Positions 1 through 6,029 of a stretch of 7,357 nucleotides of DNA are shown here, piece by piece (position 1 is the first letter of the stretch; each line of letters opens with the position of its first letter). Below the pieces are notes generated by a model that was not told where the DNA came from, made no database searches, and saw only the letters and a program-made list of their open reading frames with translations. Source of the DNA: a bacterium (GTDB lineage: Bacteria > Desulfobacterota > DSWW01); assembly GCA_030609865.1 (NCBI GenBank), contig JAUWSZ010000099.1, positions 1 through 7,357 of the forward strand, read 5' to 3'. The translations under genes and the position numbers were made by a program.

Positions 1-71
1 AGGGTGGATGCGAGCAGGACGATCCCTGCAAGTTTCCACCCCGCCGCATTCCGTTTCGTTCGTCTCAACAT
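1..71 (-). CDS. N-terminal fragment of a probable exported or membrane-anchored protein (runs off the left edge)
   Basis: Reading leftwards, an ATG at 71-69 opens a frame that stays open to the window edge: 23 codons plus two bases of a leucine codon. The peptide begins MLRRTKRN and continues into the hydrophobic stretch LAGIVLLAST, the basic n-region plus hydrophobic core expected of a Sec signal peptide or an N-terminal membrane anchor. No cleavage site is visible before the edge. A purine-rich ribosome binding site (GGGAG, minus strand, complement of 77-81) lies 5 bases upstream of the ATG, which supports the start. The gene begins 32 bases after the kinase stop codon on the same strand, so it is probably in the same transcript. 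A solute-binding protein or other envelope component next to a sugar kinase would make sense, but nothing in this fragment identifies it. Confidence 0.6.
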   Translation of the reverse strand, partial: MLRRTKRNAAGWKLAGIVLLAST

Positions 72-103
72 GGTCTCTCCCTCTCGTCCGTCATCTGCTT
101 TCT

Positions 104-1687
104 TCAGGACGAACCGCGGTTCATGCGCTGGAACATGCCCCTGTTGTTCTTGTATATTTCGAGGAAATACCCGAACAGTTCATCGTATATCTCACGGTTC
201 TCCGAATTCGGAACAAAGGTATTCTCGTACGAGATCAGATCGGGAATATCGTCAAAGGCGATGCACCCCAGGCCGACCGAAGCGATGAAGGCCGCCCCCC
301 GGGCATTCGCCTGGAGCGGGTCCTTCACCTGCCTGATTTCCCGGTCGAGCACATCGGCGAAGATCTGACACCAAACGTCCGACCTTGCACCCCCTCCTAC
401 GATATTCAGGGGATTCAACGGACGCTTCACGAATTTCTCCACGTACCGGAGACTCCACCTGGTATTGTACGCCACACCCTCCAAAGAAGCCCTCACGATG
501 TGATCGAGATTGGTGGTCTTGGAGATGTTGTACAGCCCACCCCTGAGGGTCGTGCTGTCCACCGGGGTCCTCTCCCCGTTGAGCCAGGGCGTGAAGATGA
601 GCTTGTGACTGCCCGGTTCGACTCGTCTCGCCACTTCGTCCATGATCTCATAGGGGTTGGGGGGGTGTTCGCCCGTAACGAGGTCGTTCTTGTGGAAGAG
701 GATGTTGTCCGCAAGAAAGGCAAGGCATCCCCCCGCGAGGTCCTGTTCGTTCACGCTCTGATACTTCCCGGGGATTGCGGTCGGGAGCGATGCGATCGCG
801 TGGAAGGCATCCGATTTCTTGAAGGGCACGATGCACTGCACCCAGGATGACGTCCCGATGTAGACGTGCCCCTCGTATTCTCTCACCGCTCCGGACCCTA
901 TGAGTGCGCACTGATGGTCCGGGGAGCCCATCACGACCTTCACATCTCTGCGGATGCCGATTGCGTCGGCCACTGCCGGCAATACCCGGCCGAGGATATC
1001 GTTAGACCCCTTGAGTGGTGTCAGCTTCTCCCGGTCGAGCCCCAGGATGCGGATCAATCTGTCATCGTAATGCACATGATGGATGTCTCGCGTGTCGGTT
1101 GCCCAGAAGAGCTGCATCGAGTCGAAGGAGGCGGAAAACTCGCCCGTCAACCTGAGGTTCAGGTAATCCTTGCTCGGGAGGAACATGTGCGTCTTTTCAT
1201 ACACCTGAGGGAACTCGTTCTTCCAGAGCAGTACATGCGCAATGTCATCCTTGCCGGAGAGCGACGGCGCACCCGCGGTCTTGGTCACCCATTCCACGAC
1301 CTTGAGCAGCCCGTAGCCCATCACGCTCGGAAAGCCCTTCATCGCTTGGGCAACGTACGGGGCGCCGCGGGAGTCCATCCAGGTGAGCGAGTTCATCAGG
1401 TGGTTGCCCTGCTCATCCACCGCCACCGTGCTGGAAAACGTACTCGACACGCAGACCGCCGCGATCGAATCGGCAGGCACCACGCCCTTGCTCACGAGCC
1501 TCCTGGATGTTGCCACCAAGGCGTTCCACCAGTCCTCTGGGTCCTGTTCGGCGCCGCCACCAGGCAGAAAATGGATAGGGGTCTTCTCGAAATCAGAGGC
1601 CGCCACCTGTCCGTACACGGATATGATGGAGACCTTCACACCGGATGTGCCGTGGTCGATGGCCAGGACGTATTGATCCTGCTTCAT
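104..1687 (-). CDS. FGGY-family carbohydrate kinase, xylulokinase-like, substrate unknown
   Basis: A 527-residue cytoplasmic kinase of the FGGY family, which uses ATP to phosphorylate sugars or polyols in the actin-like/hexokinase fold. Visible motifs are the N-terminal phosphate loop DHGTSG (residues 11-16), WMDSRG (103-108), GSPDHQ (254-259, Asp257 in the place of the usual catalytic Asp), IGTSSW (277-282), the FGGY signature region LNGERTPVDS (369-378) and the adenosine-binding GGGARSDVW (431-439). Length is close to xylulokinases (about 500). The central motif differs from the GGGDN-type sequence of standard xylulokinases, so the substrate cannot be named. The start is set at 1687 because AGGGGAAGG lies directly upstream and DHGTSG falls at the usual distance from the N-terminus. 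The frame extends upstream to an ATG at 1750, but that extension reads through a repeat. It follows the dehydrogenase on the same strand and is followed after 32 bases by a probable exported protein gene. Confidence 0.9.
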   Translation of the reverse strand: MKQDQYVLAIDHGTSGVKVSIISVYGQVAASDFEKTPIHFLPGGGAEQDPEDWWNALVATSRRLVSKGVVPADSIAAVCVSSTFSSTVAVDEQGNHLMNSLTWMDSRGAPYVAQAMKGFPSVMGYGLLKVVEWVTKTAGAPSLSGKDDIAHVLLWKNEFPQVYEKTHMFLPSKDYLNLRLTGEFSASFDSMQLFWATDTRDIHHVHYDDRLIRILGLDREKLTPLKGSNDILGRVLPAVADAIGIRRDVKVVMGSPDHQCALIGSGAVREYEGHVYIGTSSWVQCIVPFKKSDAFHAIASLPTAIPGKYQSVNEQDLAGGCLAFLADNILFHKNDLVTGEHPPNPYEIMDEVARRVEPGSHKLIFTPWLNGERTPVDSTTLRGGLYNISKTTNLDHIVRASLEGVAYNTRWSLRYVEKFVKRPLNPLNIVGGGARSDVWCQIFADVLDREIRQVKDPLQANARGAAFIASVGLGCIAFDDIPDLISYENTFVPNSENREIYDELFGYFLEIYKNNRGMFQRMNRGSS

Positions 1688-1688
1688 A

Positions 1689-1697
1689 CCTTCCCCT
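1689..1697 (-). promoter_or_regulatory. Ribosome binding site that fixes the kinase start
   Basis: On the minus strand this reads AGGGGAAGG, with the GGGG core 5 bases before the ATG at 1687. It favours this start over the in-frame ATG at 1750. The site sits at the very edge of the inverted-repeat element; the bases from 1696 on belong to the outer repeat. Confidence 0.55.
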
Positions 1698-1872
1698 AGG
1701 AGGCTGTTGAAAAAGTACCATCTGCGGCGTTCGGCTTCATCCCTCGTCATTCAACGTACAGGAAGTACGCCTCATCGTTACATGGACCCCCGCCTTCGCG
1801 GGGGCATGTCTTGCCTGCCTTGCATCTGGAACTTTTTGAACAGCCTCCACCGCTTTTTCAACAAGCTGCTAG
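1696..1872. repeat. Composite inverted-repeat element (MITE/REP-like), non-coding
   Basis: Two nested inverted repeats are visible. The inner pair is 1699-1716 (GGAGGCTGTTGAAAAAGT) and 1831-1848, 17 of 18 bases complementary. The outer pair is 1696-1715 and 1853-1872 (CTTTTTCAACAAGCTGCTAG), 17 of 20 complementary. Inside are two smaller hairpins: CGTAC/GTACG at 1755-1759 and 1765-1769, and a strong stem CCCCCGC-CTTC-GCGGGGG at 1787-1804, extended by CATG on both sides (1781-1784, 1805-1808). There is no protein-coding content and no obvious target-site duplication. From memory, elements with ends of the type GGCTGTTGAAAAAG are dispersed in many delta-proteobacterial genomes; that is recollection and not a search result. 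It fills nearly all of the space between dehydrogenase and kinase, and the dehydrogenase stop codon lies inside its right end. Confidence 0.75.
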
Positions 1873-3092
1873 AGATCGATCTTTGTCACTCTACCGCGCG
1901 CATCGATTCGTTCTGCATACAGGACCTCGACCACCTTCTTTCTTCCCTTCTTTTTCACCGGCTTCATCGCTTTTCGCAGGCTGATGAAATCCGACGGGTC
2001 CACGCATCCCTCCGGGGGAAGCACGCCCTTGGCCGTGACCTTGCCCCGATCCATCAGGATCACGCCCATGGCAGCAGGAATCCCGGTGCCCTCGCCCAAC
2101 GCAGCGCCTTCGGAGGCCATGTGGACCCTGTACTCCTCCCGTTTTCCGTCTTTCTTGCCCTTGACAACGACCGCCATGGCTCCCCGCTGGATGCCGAATT
2201 TCGTTCGTTTCAGGATCCTGTCCCGCTCCCGGATAATGTACGCGATCGCAAAATCATAAGGCACGACCTGCTTGCCGCGCACGTCGAGGGGCTCTTTGCT
2301 TGTCAGGCCCAGTTTGCAGACGTTCCCGGTCAGTTCATAGTACTCGATCGGCAGGACCGACCCCTTGTTCGTGACCTGCTTGACCTTGATGTACTTGGGC
2401 AGGGTCACCTGCTCCGGATGTGGATACGGGTAGAGCGGGATCTTCTTTCCCACGATCGGGAAGTCAAAGGTCTGCCTGAGGGCGATCCCGTCCTCCCGGA
2501 AATACTTCACATACTTCAGCTTCCCGTCCAGGAACATGGGGATGTCGATCGTCATGCAGTGGAAACGATGACCGATGACGCCCTCCCCTTCTATGGGCTC
2601 GCCTCCGTGTGTGTGGAAGATGTCCACCGACTCGGTCTCGTCCAGGAGCGTGTCGGCCACCAGCTTTGCGAACAGGTTCGTGACGCCCGGGGAGGCGCCC
2701 ATTCCAATGAGGGCGGTAATCCCGGCCTTCTTTGCGGCCCTGTGCATCTTCAGGATGTCCACGGTCACATCCACATCATCGCAGATGTCCACGTAGTTGA
2801 TTCGCTCTTCGATCACCACACCCAGGATGGTCTTCACGGTCTTGTAAAAGGGCCCGACGCAGTTGAGCACGATATCACTGCCCTTGATCGCCTTCCTGAC
2901 GCTCGCAGGGTCCTCTGCGTTCACCCTGACCGCCGAGACCTTCCTGGATCCGGTCTCGTCAATGATCTCCCTGGCCCTGGCCATGTTCACGTCGCCAATA
3001 CGAATCCTCGAGAACACATCCTGTGCAGCCAGGCTCTTCACGGCAATACTTCCGACCGCACCACAGCCACCGAGAACGGTTACTTTCGCCAT
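1869..3092 (-). CDS. Saccharopine-dehydrogenase-family NAD(P)-dependent oxidoreductase
   Basis: A 407-residue soluble enzyme of the saccharopine dehydrogenase / carboxynorspermidine synthase superfamily, which oxidises or reduces amino-acid-like C-N bonds using NAD(P). The N-terminal Rossmann fold shows VLGGCGAVGS (residues 6-15) with the GxGxxG loop, GDVNMARA (33-40, Asp34 likely contacting the adenosine ribose), NCVGPFY (77-83), YVDICDD (100-106) and GASPGVTNL (132-140), all characteristic of the family. The rest is the substrate/dimer domain. The C-terminus is lysine-rich (377-386) and ends close to the repeat element. The start has a clear AGGAGG five bases upstream (complement of 3098-3103). 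Many members are unassigned, so true saccharopine activity is not claimed. It is first in an apparent leftward unit with the kinase and lies behind a strong promoter candidate at 3200-3228. Confidence 0.88.
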   Translation of the reverse strand: MAKVTVLGGCGAVGSIAVKSLAAQDVFSRIRIGDVNMARAREIIDETGSRKVSAVRVNAEDPASVRKAIKGSDIVLNCVGPFYKTVKTILGVVIEERINYVDICDDVDVTVDILKMHRAAKKAGITALIGMGASPGVTNLFAKLVADTLLDETESVDIFHTHGGEPIEGEGVIGHRFHCMTIDIPMFLDGKLKYVKYFREDGIALRQTFDFPIVGKKIPLYPYPHPEQVTLPKYIKVKQVTNKGSVLPIEYYELTGNVCKLGLTSKEPLDVRGKQVVPYDFAIAYIIRERDRILKRTKFGIQRGAMAVVVKGKKDGKREEYRVHMASEGAALGEGTGIPAAMGVILMDRGKVTAKGVLPPEGCVDPSDFISLRKAMKPVKKKGRKKVVEVLYAERIDARGRVTKIDL

Positions 3093-3097
3093 CTTAT

Positions 3098-3103
3098 CCT
3101 CCT
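3098..3103 (-). promoter_or_regulatory. Shine-Dalgarno site of the dehydrogenase gene
   Basis: The minus strand reads AGGAGG, a near-perfect anti-16S match, 5 bases before the ATG at 3092. It is the strongest ribosome binding site in the window and suggests efficient translation. Confidence 0.8.
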
Positions 3104-3171
3104 CTCAGGAACCTTGGAATCTTGTCAGACTTCACAGAAACAGCTTTACGATATGGGTCTTGTCTACCAGC

Positions 3172-3190
3172 CTTTTTCAACGGCCTGCTA
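3172..3190. repeat. Solo partial copy of the inverted-repeat element end
   Basis: CTTTTTCAACGGCCTGCTA matches the right outer end of the element at 1853-1871 at 16 of 19 positions and in the same orientation. No partner in inverted orientation is visible in the 297-base intergenic region, so it looks like a solo or decayed terminus. It lies in the presumed 5' leader of the dehydrogenase mRNA, just downstream of the promoter candidate. Confidence 0.5.
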
Positions 3191-3199
3191 CGGAAAGGC

Positions 3200-3228
3200 A
3201 GTGTATGTAAGAGGAAATGCGGTGTCAA
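3200..3228 (-). promoter_or_regulatory. Sigma70-like promoter for the dehydrogenase-kinase unit
   Basis: On the minus strand there is a perfect -35 TTGACA (complement of 3223-3228), a 17-base spacer and a -10 of TACACT (complement of 3200-3205, 4 of 6 matches to TATAAT). Transcription would start near 3193, giving a leader of about 100 bases before the ATG at 3092. The position, spacing and exact -35 make this a good candidate; activity is not shown by sequence. Confidence 0.55.
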
Positions 3229-3276
3229 GGAACGCGGCCTGGAACTGTTTGCGTTTTCCGACCTCCGCATCGGTTT

Positions 3277-3305
3277 TTGACAAGGAGCGGCAAAAGCAAT
3301 AAAAA
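3277..3305 (+). promoter_or_regulatory. Sigma70-like promoter for the flavoprotein gene
   Basis: A perfect -35 TTGACA at 3277-3282 is followed by a 17-base spacer and the AT-rich hexamer TAAAAA at 3300-3305 (4 of 6 matches). The start point would be near 3312, about 78 bases before the flavoprotein ATG. Together with the leftward promoter it forms a back-to-back pair with 48 bases between the two -35 boxes. I see no convincing operator palindrome in that gap. Confidence 0.45.
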
Positions 3306-3380
3306 CGAGACGGTTGTCCCTGATCGATACCAGGCGAGGTTGCCGCGCCTGCGTACTATGCTCTGAAACCATCTGCGAGA

Positions 3381-3388
3381 AAGGAAGG
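3381..3388 (+). promoter_or_regulatory. Ribosome binding site of the flavoprotein gene
   Basis: AAGGAAGG precedes two adjacent ATG codons at 3390 and 3393. The AAGGA part is 4 bases from the first and 7 from the second, so the second ATG may be the preferred initiation codon. The protein changes by only one methionine. Confidence 0.6.
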
Positions 3389-3389
3389 C

Positions 3390-4127
3390 ATGATGAACCC
3401 GGATGATCTGAAGGTCAAAATCCTCGGAATCGTTGGCACACCGATCAAGGACGGAAACTGCCAGTACCTGCTCGAACAGGCCTTGCAGGTGGTGGAGTCC
3501 GGAGGGCAGGCAACGACCGAACTCCTTCATCTACAGGACTACCGGATCGAGTATTGCATCGGATGTGAAGCCTGTCTCCGTCGTGTGCACAAGAAGCAGA
3601 AGGAGGTCGGCTTCGACGTCATTCCGGTTCCTGTAAAGGACTATAACTGCAGCATCAAGGACGATATGGAGATCATCCACAGGAAGATGCTCGAGGCGGA
3701 CGGCATCCTCCTGGCCGCACCCGTGTACATCGCCACGATCCCGGGTCAGGTGAAGACCTTCATCGATCGGTGCCGGACCTTCGTACACGACTTCCGGCTC
3801 CGCGGCAAGGTAGCCGCACCCCTGACCGTGGCCTTCTACAGGAATGCCGGGGAGGACACGGCTCTTCAGACGATGGCCCTCTCCCTGCTGGCCCTCGGGC
3901 TGACCCAGGTCTCCTTCGGCGCTTCGGCGGTCTCCACGAAGGAGGGGCTGGGAATCCCTATCCGCGAGACCCGGTTTGCGGTCAAGGAGGATCTGGTCGG
4001 GATGACCCTGATGAACATGGCGGCCACGCAGGTCGCCCAGGCCGCATTGCAGATGAAGGCGGGTAAACTGGCGCTGGAAGAGGCCGGGATCAGCCTCAAA
4101 ACCGGAGGCTGGGCACCTCCTCAGTAG
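3390..4127 (+). CDS. Iron-sulfur flavoprotein-like, NADPH-dependent FMN reductase family (flavodoxin fold)
   Basis: A 245-residue cytoplasmic flavodoxin-fold protein. The FMN phosphate loop is recognisable at GTPIKDGNC (residues 16-24) and the second flavin-contact segment at APVYIATIPGQVKTFIDRC (110-128), a strong family signature. Between them is a cysteine cluster, C56-x2-C59-x2-C62, and a fourth cysteine C87 immediately before the segment SIKDDMEII (88-96). In archaeal iron-sulfur flavoproteins a compact CxxCxxCx4-7C motif in this place binds a 4Fe-4S cluster. Here the last gap is 24 residues, so cluster binding is plausible but not certain. Family members shuttle electrons or reduce quinones, oxygen species or small electrophiles; the specific role is unknown. 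It is preceded by its own promoter candidate and converges on the VOC gene with a 6-base gap between the stop codons, leaving no room for a separate terminator. Confidence 0.85.
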   Translation: MMNPDDLKVKILGIVGTPIKDGNCQYLLEQALQVVESGGQATTELLHLQDYRIEYCIGCEACLRRVHKKQKEVGFDVIPVPVKDYNCSIKDDMEIIHRKMLEADGILLAAPVYIATIPGQVKTFIDRCRTFVHDFRLRGKVAAPLTVAFYRNAGEDTALQTMALSLLALGLTQVSFGASAVSTKEGLGIPIRETRFAVKEDLVGMTLMNMAATQVAQAALQMKAGKLALEEAGISLKTGGWAPPQ

Positions 4128-4133
4128 CCCCTT

Positions 4134-4904
4134 TCATACGAGGTTGATGCGGGTCCCGCAGATCACCACCTGATCTTCCGAGTGTTCGCAGCCCCGCTCT
4201 TTGGCCGCGGCCAGCAGCCGGGTCCGGTCTGCCACTCCCAGGTCAAAGGCCCCGACGCCCGGCCCGCGTCCGTCGGCAGCAGGGACAAAACGGAGGATTC
4301 CGTTCTGGAGTCGAATTCGCGGCTCCCCGGAGGGACCCGATTCCGTCAGCGGGAGTTCCAGAATCCGCCCCCACAGTTCGGCCAGGGCGGCCGGGTCCTC
4401 GCCCTGTATTTCCGCTCCGACCAGGCCGCTCACCACATCGGTCCGAACGGCCTTTTCCCAGTCCGGGCCGCCCGGTTCCCACATGCACATCCGCTCCGCA
4501 GGGTCCGCCCCCGGGGCCACCGAATCCACGGAAAGGAGCACGCCGCCCGTATCTCGTGGATGGAAGTGGGTACAACGATACTCGGGATTGTCCAACGTGA
4601 AGACCGAACGGATGCCGAGCCCTGATATTCGCTCCCGCTCGGCCAGCGCATCCGCACACTGCAGCAACACCATGTACCCCCCATTGCCGCCACGCCGTTC
4701 GAGGTAGCGTCCGGCGGTCGTATTCTCCTGGACCGGGGCGACCACCTCCAGGAAGTCCCCGCCCACCGGCATGACCGCGTTCTCGAGCCCGAAATAGATC
4801 ACCAGCGGGTCCCGGTAGGCGACATCCAAACCCAGCACCGCAGTAAGATCGGACACGACCGGCTCCAGCTTCTCGGCCACCAGGCAAACTTGGCGAAGTC
4901 TCAT
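4134..4904 (-). CDS. VOC superfamily / glyoxalase-like two-module protein
   Basis: A 256-residue soluble protein that looks like two beta-alpha-beta-beta-beta modules of the vicinal-oxygen-chelate superfamily (glyoxalases, dioxygenases, epimerases). The first module spans roughly residues 3-127, starting MRLRQVCLVA and containing the strand FLEVVAP with Glu53, a glycine-rich loop GRYLERRGGNGGY (65-77), and HFHPRDTGGVLLSVD (113-127) with His115. The second, more degenerate module runs from about 158 to 256. Glu53 and His115 are possible metal ligands, but a full metal set cannot be assigned by eye. It resembles the glyoxalase-like family whose enzymatic roles are mostly unknown. The start is supported by a purine-rich GGGAGGGAGAG just upstream (complement of 4909-4919). 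It is transcribed towards the flavoprotein gene and away from the zinc-ribbon gene. Confidence 0.72.
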   Translation of the reverse strand: MRLRQVCLVAEKLEPVVSDLTAVLGLDVAYRDPLVIYFGLENAVMPVGGDFLEVVAPVQENTTAGRYLERRGGNGGYMVLLQCADALAERERISGLGIRSVFTLDNPEYRCTHFHPRDTGGVLLSVDSVAPGADPAERMCMWEPGGPDWEKAVRTDVVSGLVGAEIQGEDPAALAELWGRILELPLTESGPSGEPRIRLQNGILRFVPAADGRGPGVGAFDLGVADRTRLLAAAKERGCEHSEDQVVICGTRINLV

Positions 4905-4942
4905 ACTTCTCTCCCTCCCATTCGATCGCTTGATTGCTCAAC

Positions 4943-4972
4943 AGGATAGCAAACCGGCCGGGGACGCCACAA
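4943..4972 (-). promoter_or_regulatory. Weak promoter candidate for the VOC gene
   Basis: The minus strand has TTGTGG (complement of 4967-4972) and, after 18 bases, TATCCT (complement of 4943-4948), matching 3 of 6 and 4 of 6 consensus positions. It sits in the 118-base divergent gap at a sensible distance (about 40 bases) from the VOC ATG. No comparable rightward candidate at a usable distance from 5023 was found. Confidence 0.25.
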
Positions 4973-5022
4973 GTAAGGATTTCCACGATCCGGGGCGATA
5001 TACATAGGTAGGGAGTGGCCGT

Positions 5023-5934
5023 ATGATGATCTGCCCGAAGTGCGGATTTGAACAGCAAGATGCCGTCGAATGCATACAGTGCGGCATTGTCATCGAAAAA
5101 TACCGACATCCTGTTGAAACCGTTCGCCGTCAGGCCGCATTGACGGAAAGCCGTCCCCGGAAATCCCGTGCCGACCTTCCCTGGAACTCCCTTCTCAGGC
5201 TGATTCTTCTCGTCAGTATCGGCCTTTTCTCGATTTCCTATCTCCTCAAGGACGACCTGCCCGACCGCGACGAGATACTCGAAGATCTCCTGCAACACCC
5301 GGCTCAGACTGCGGTGGATATGGCCCCCTTCCAGATCGAGGCAGGCGAAATCGTCTACACCATAACCCCACTCCATACCTACGAGATCTATGGCCTGGTC
5401 GTCTCCCATCACAATTGCGGCGCCTGGTGGGACATCTATCATCACGACCAATGGAAGGACTTCATCAATGTCAAGAATCTATGCGTGCTCTGGGGGAGCA
5501 ACGTGCAAACAGAGGTCTACAAAGACATGAGGTTTACCAGTAACTCGTGGACCTGCACGTATTACTGGCCCAATCGCGAGGTTGGGTCCAAATTCAACCA
5601 CACCTGCCTGTCGAACAATCACCTTCTGAGCCACGATGAATCCGTGACCAGGTCGCTTCTGAAGACATCTCGTGGAGATCAGATCTACTTGAGGGGCTAT
5701 CTGGCGGAATACTCCCACAGCAACGGCGATTTTCATCGCGGGAGTAGCACCAATCGACTGGATACGGGAAACGGTGCCTGCGAGACCATCTATGTAGAGG
5801 ACTATGAGATTCTCAAGACGGGCAACCCATTCTGGCGAACGACATTCACGGGTTCAAAATACGTGATCCTGCTCAGCCTGCTCCTCATCATTATCCGCTT
5901 CTTGCGGTCATCGGTAACGCCGAGTCACGAGTAG
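5023..5934 (+). CDS. Unrecognised zinc-ribbon, two-helix membrane protein with Cys/Trp/His-rich extracytoplasmic domain
   Basis: A 303-residue protein of unknown function. The N-terminus carries a zinc-ribbon-like pair of knuckles, CPKC (residues 4-7) and CIQC (17-20), followed by a basic linker RPRKSR (44-49). A hydrophobic helix (about 57-75) follows, then a domain of about 200 residues and a second hydrophobic helix (about 280-294) ending in a short basic tail. By the positive-inside rule the ribbon and tail are cytoplasmic and the middle domain extracytoplasmic. That domain has five cysteines (132, 154, 178, 195, 253), many tryptophans (135, 136, 144, 157, 176, 182, 271), several histidines, and a distinctive RLDTGNGACETIYVEDYEI segment (245-263) that looks conserved-motif-like. 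A GGGAG ribosome binding site at 5011-5015 lies 7 bases before the ATG; a second ATG follows at once. It has no same-strand neighbour in the window and is followed by repeats. A membrane redox, metal or signalling role is possible, but nothing here decides it. Confidence 0.75.
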   Translation: MMICPKCGFEQQDAVECIQCGIVIEKYRHPVETVRRQAALTESRPRKSRADLPWNSLLRLILLVSIGLFSISYLLKDDLPDRDEILEDLLQHPAQTAVDMAPFQIEAGEIVYTITPLHTYEIYGLVVSHHNCGAWWDIYHHDQWKDFINVKNLCVLWGSNVQTEVYKDMRFTSNSWTCTYYWPNREVGSKFNHTCLSNNHLLSHDESVTRSLLKTSRGDQIYLRGYLAEYSHSNGDFHRGSSTNRLDTGNGACETIYVEDYEILKTGNPFWRTTFTGSKYVILLSLLLIIIRFLRSSVTPSHE

Positions 5935-5986
5935 TATTTCCTGTCGGAAAAACTGGGACAGCCGCCAACAACCAGTGAGATAGATT

Positions 5987-6009
5987 CCTCCTCCCCTCTG
6001 GGGAGGAGG
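5987..6009. repeat. Palindromic repeat with 10-bp stem (first of a pair)
   Basis: CCTCCTCCCC at 5987-5996 pairs perfectly with GGGGAGGAGG at 6000-6009 across a TCT loop. A purine tail, TCAGGAGGGGG, follows at 6010-6020. It begins 52 bases after the zinc-ribbon gene stop codon and could slow or stop RNA polymerase, but there is no T-run, so it is not a classical intrinsic terminator. Confidence 0.7.
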
Positions 6010-6029
6010 TCAGGAGGGGGCTTCTATCA

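Noticed and set aside
8..850. Rightward open frame antisense to the kinase (280 codons), continued by another at 866-1699
   Set aside because: No recognisable domain or ribosome binding site; the kinase on the other strand carries all FGGY motifs.
1688..1750. N-terminal extension of the kinase to an upstream in-frame ATG
   Set aside because: The 21 extra codons read through the inverted-repeat element, and the ATG at 1687 has a better ribosome binding site and the normal distance to the DHGTSG motif.
1707..3302. Long rightward open frame (531 codons) antisense to the dehydrogenase
   Set aside because: The opposite-strand frame has full Rossmann motifs and a strong ribosome binding site. This frame runs through the repeat and the promoter region, has no family motif and is a by-product of GC-biased codon use.
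4999..5004. TATACA as the -10 box of the zinc-ribbon gene
   Set aside because: Transcription would start inside the ribosome binding site at about 5011, leaving no usable leader, and no matching -35 hexamer is seen.
4243..5451. Long leftward open frame (402 codons) overlapping the VOC and zinc-ribbon genes
   Set aside because: It is a shifted-frame shadow of the VOC gene and antisense to the zinc-ribbon gene, with no motifs. The VOC frame has its own start and ribosome binding site.
5941..5961. CTGTC/GACAG hairpin just after the zinc-ribbon gene
   Set aside because: Only 5 base pairs around an 11-base loop with no T-run; it is too weak to call a terminator.
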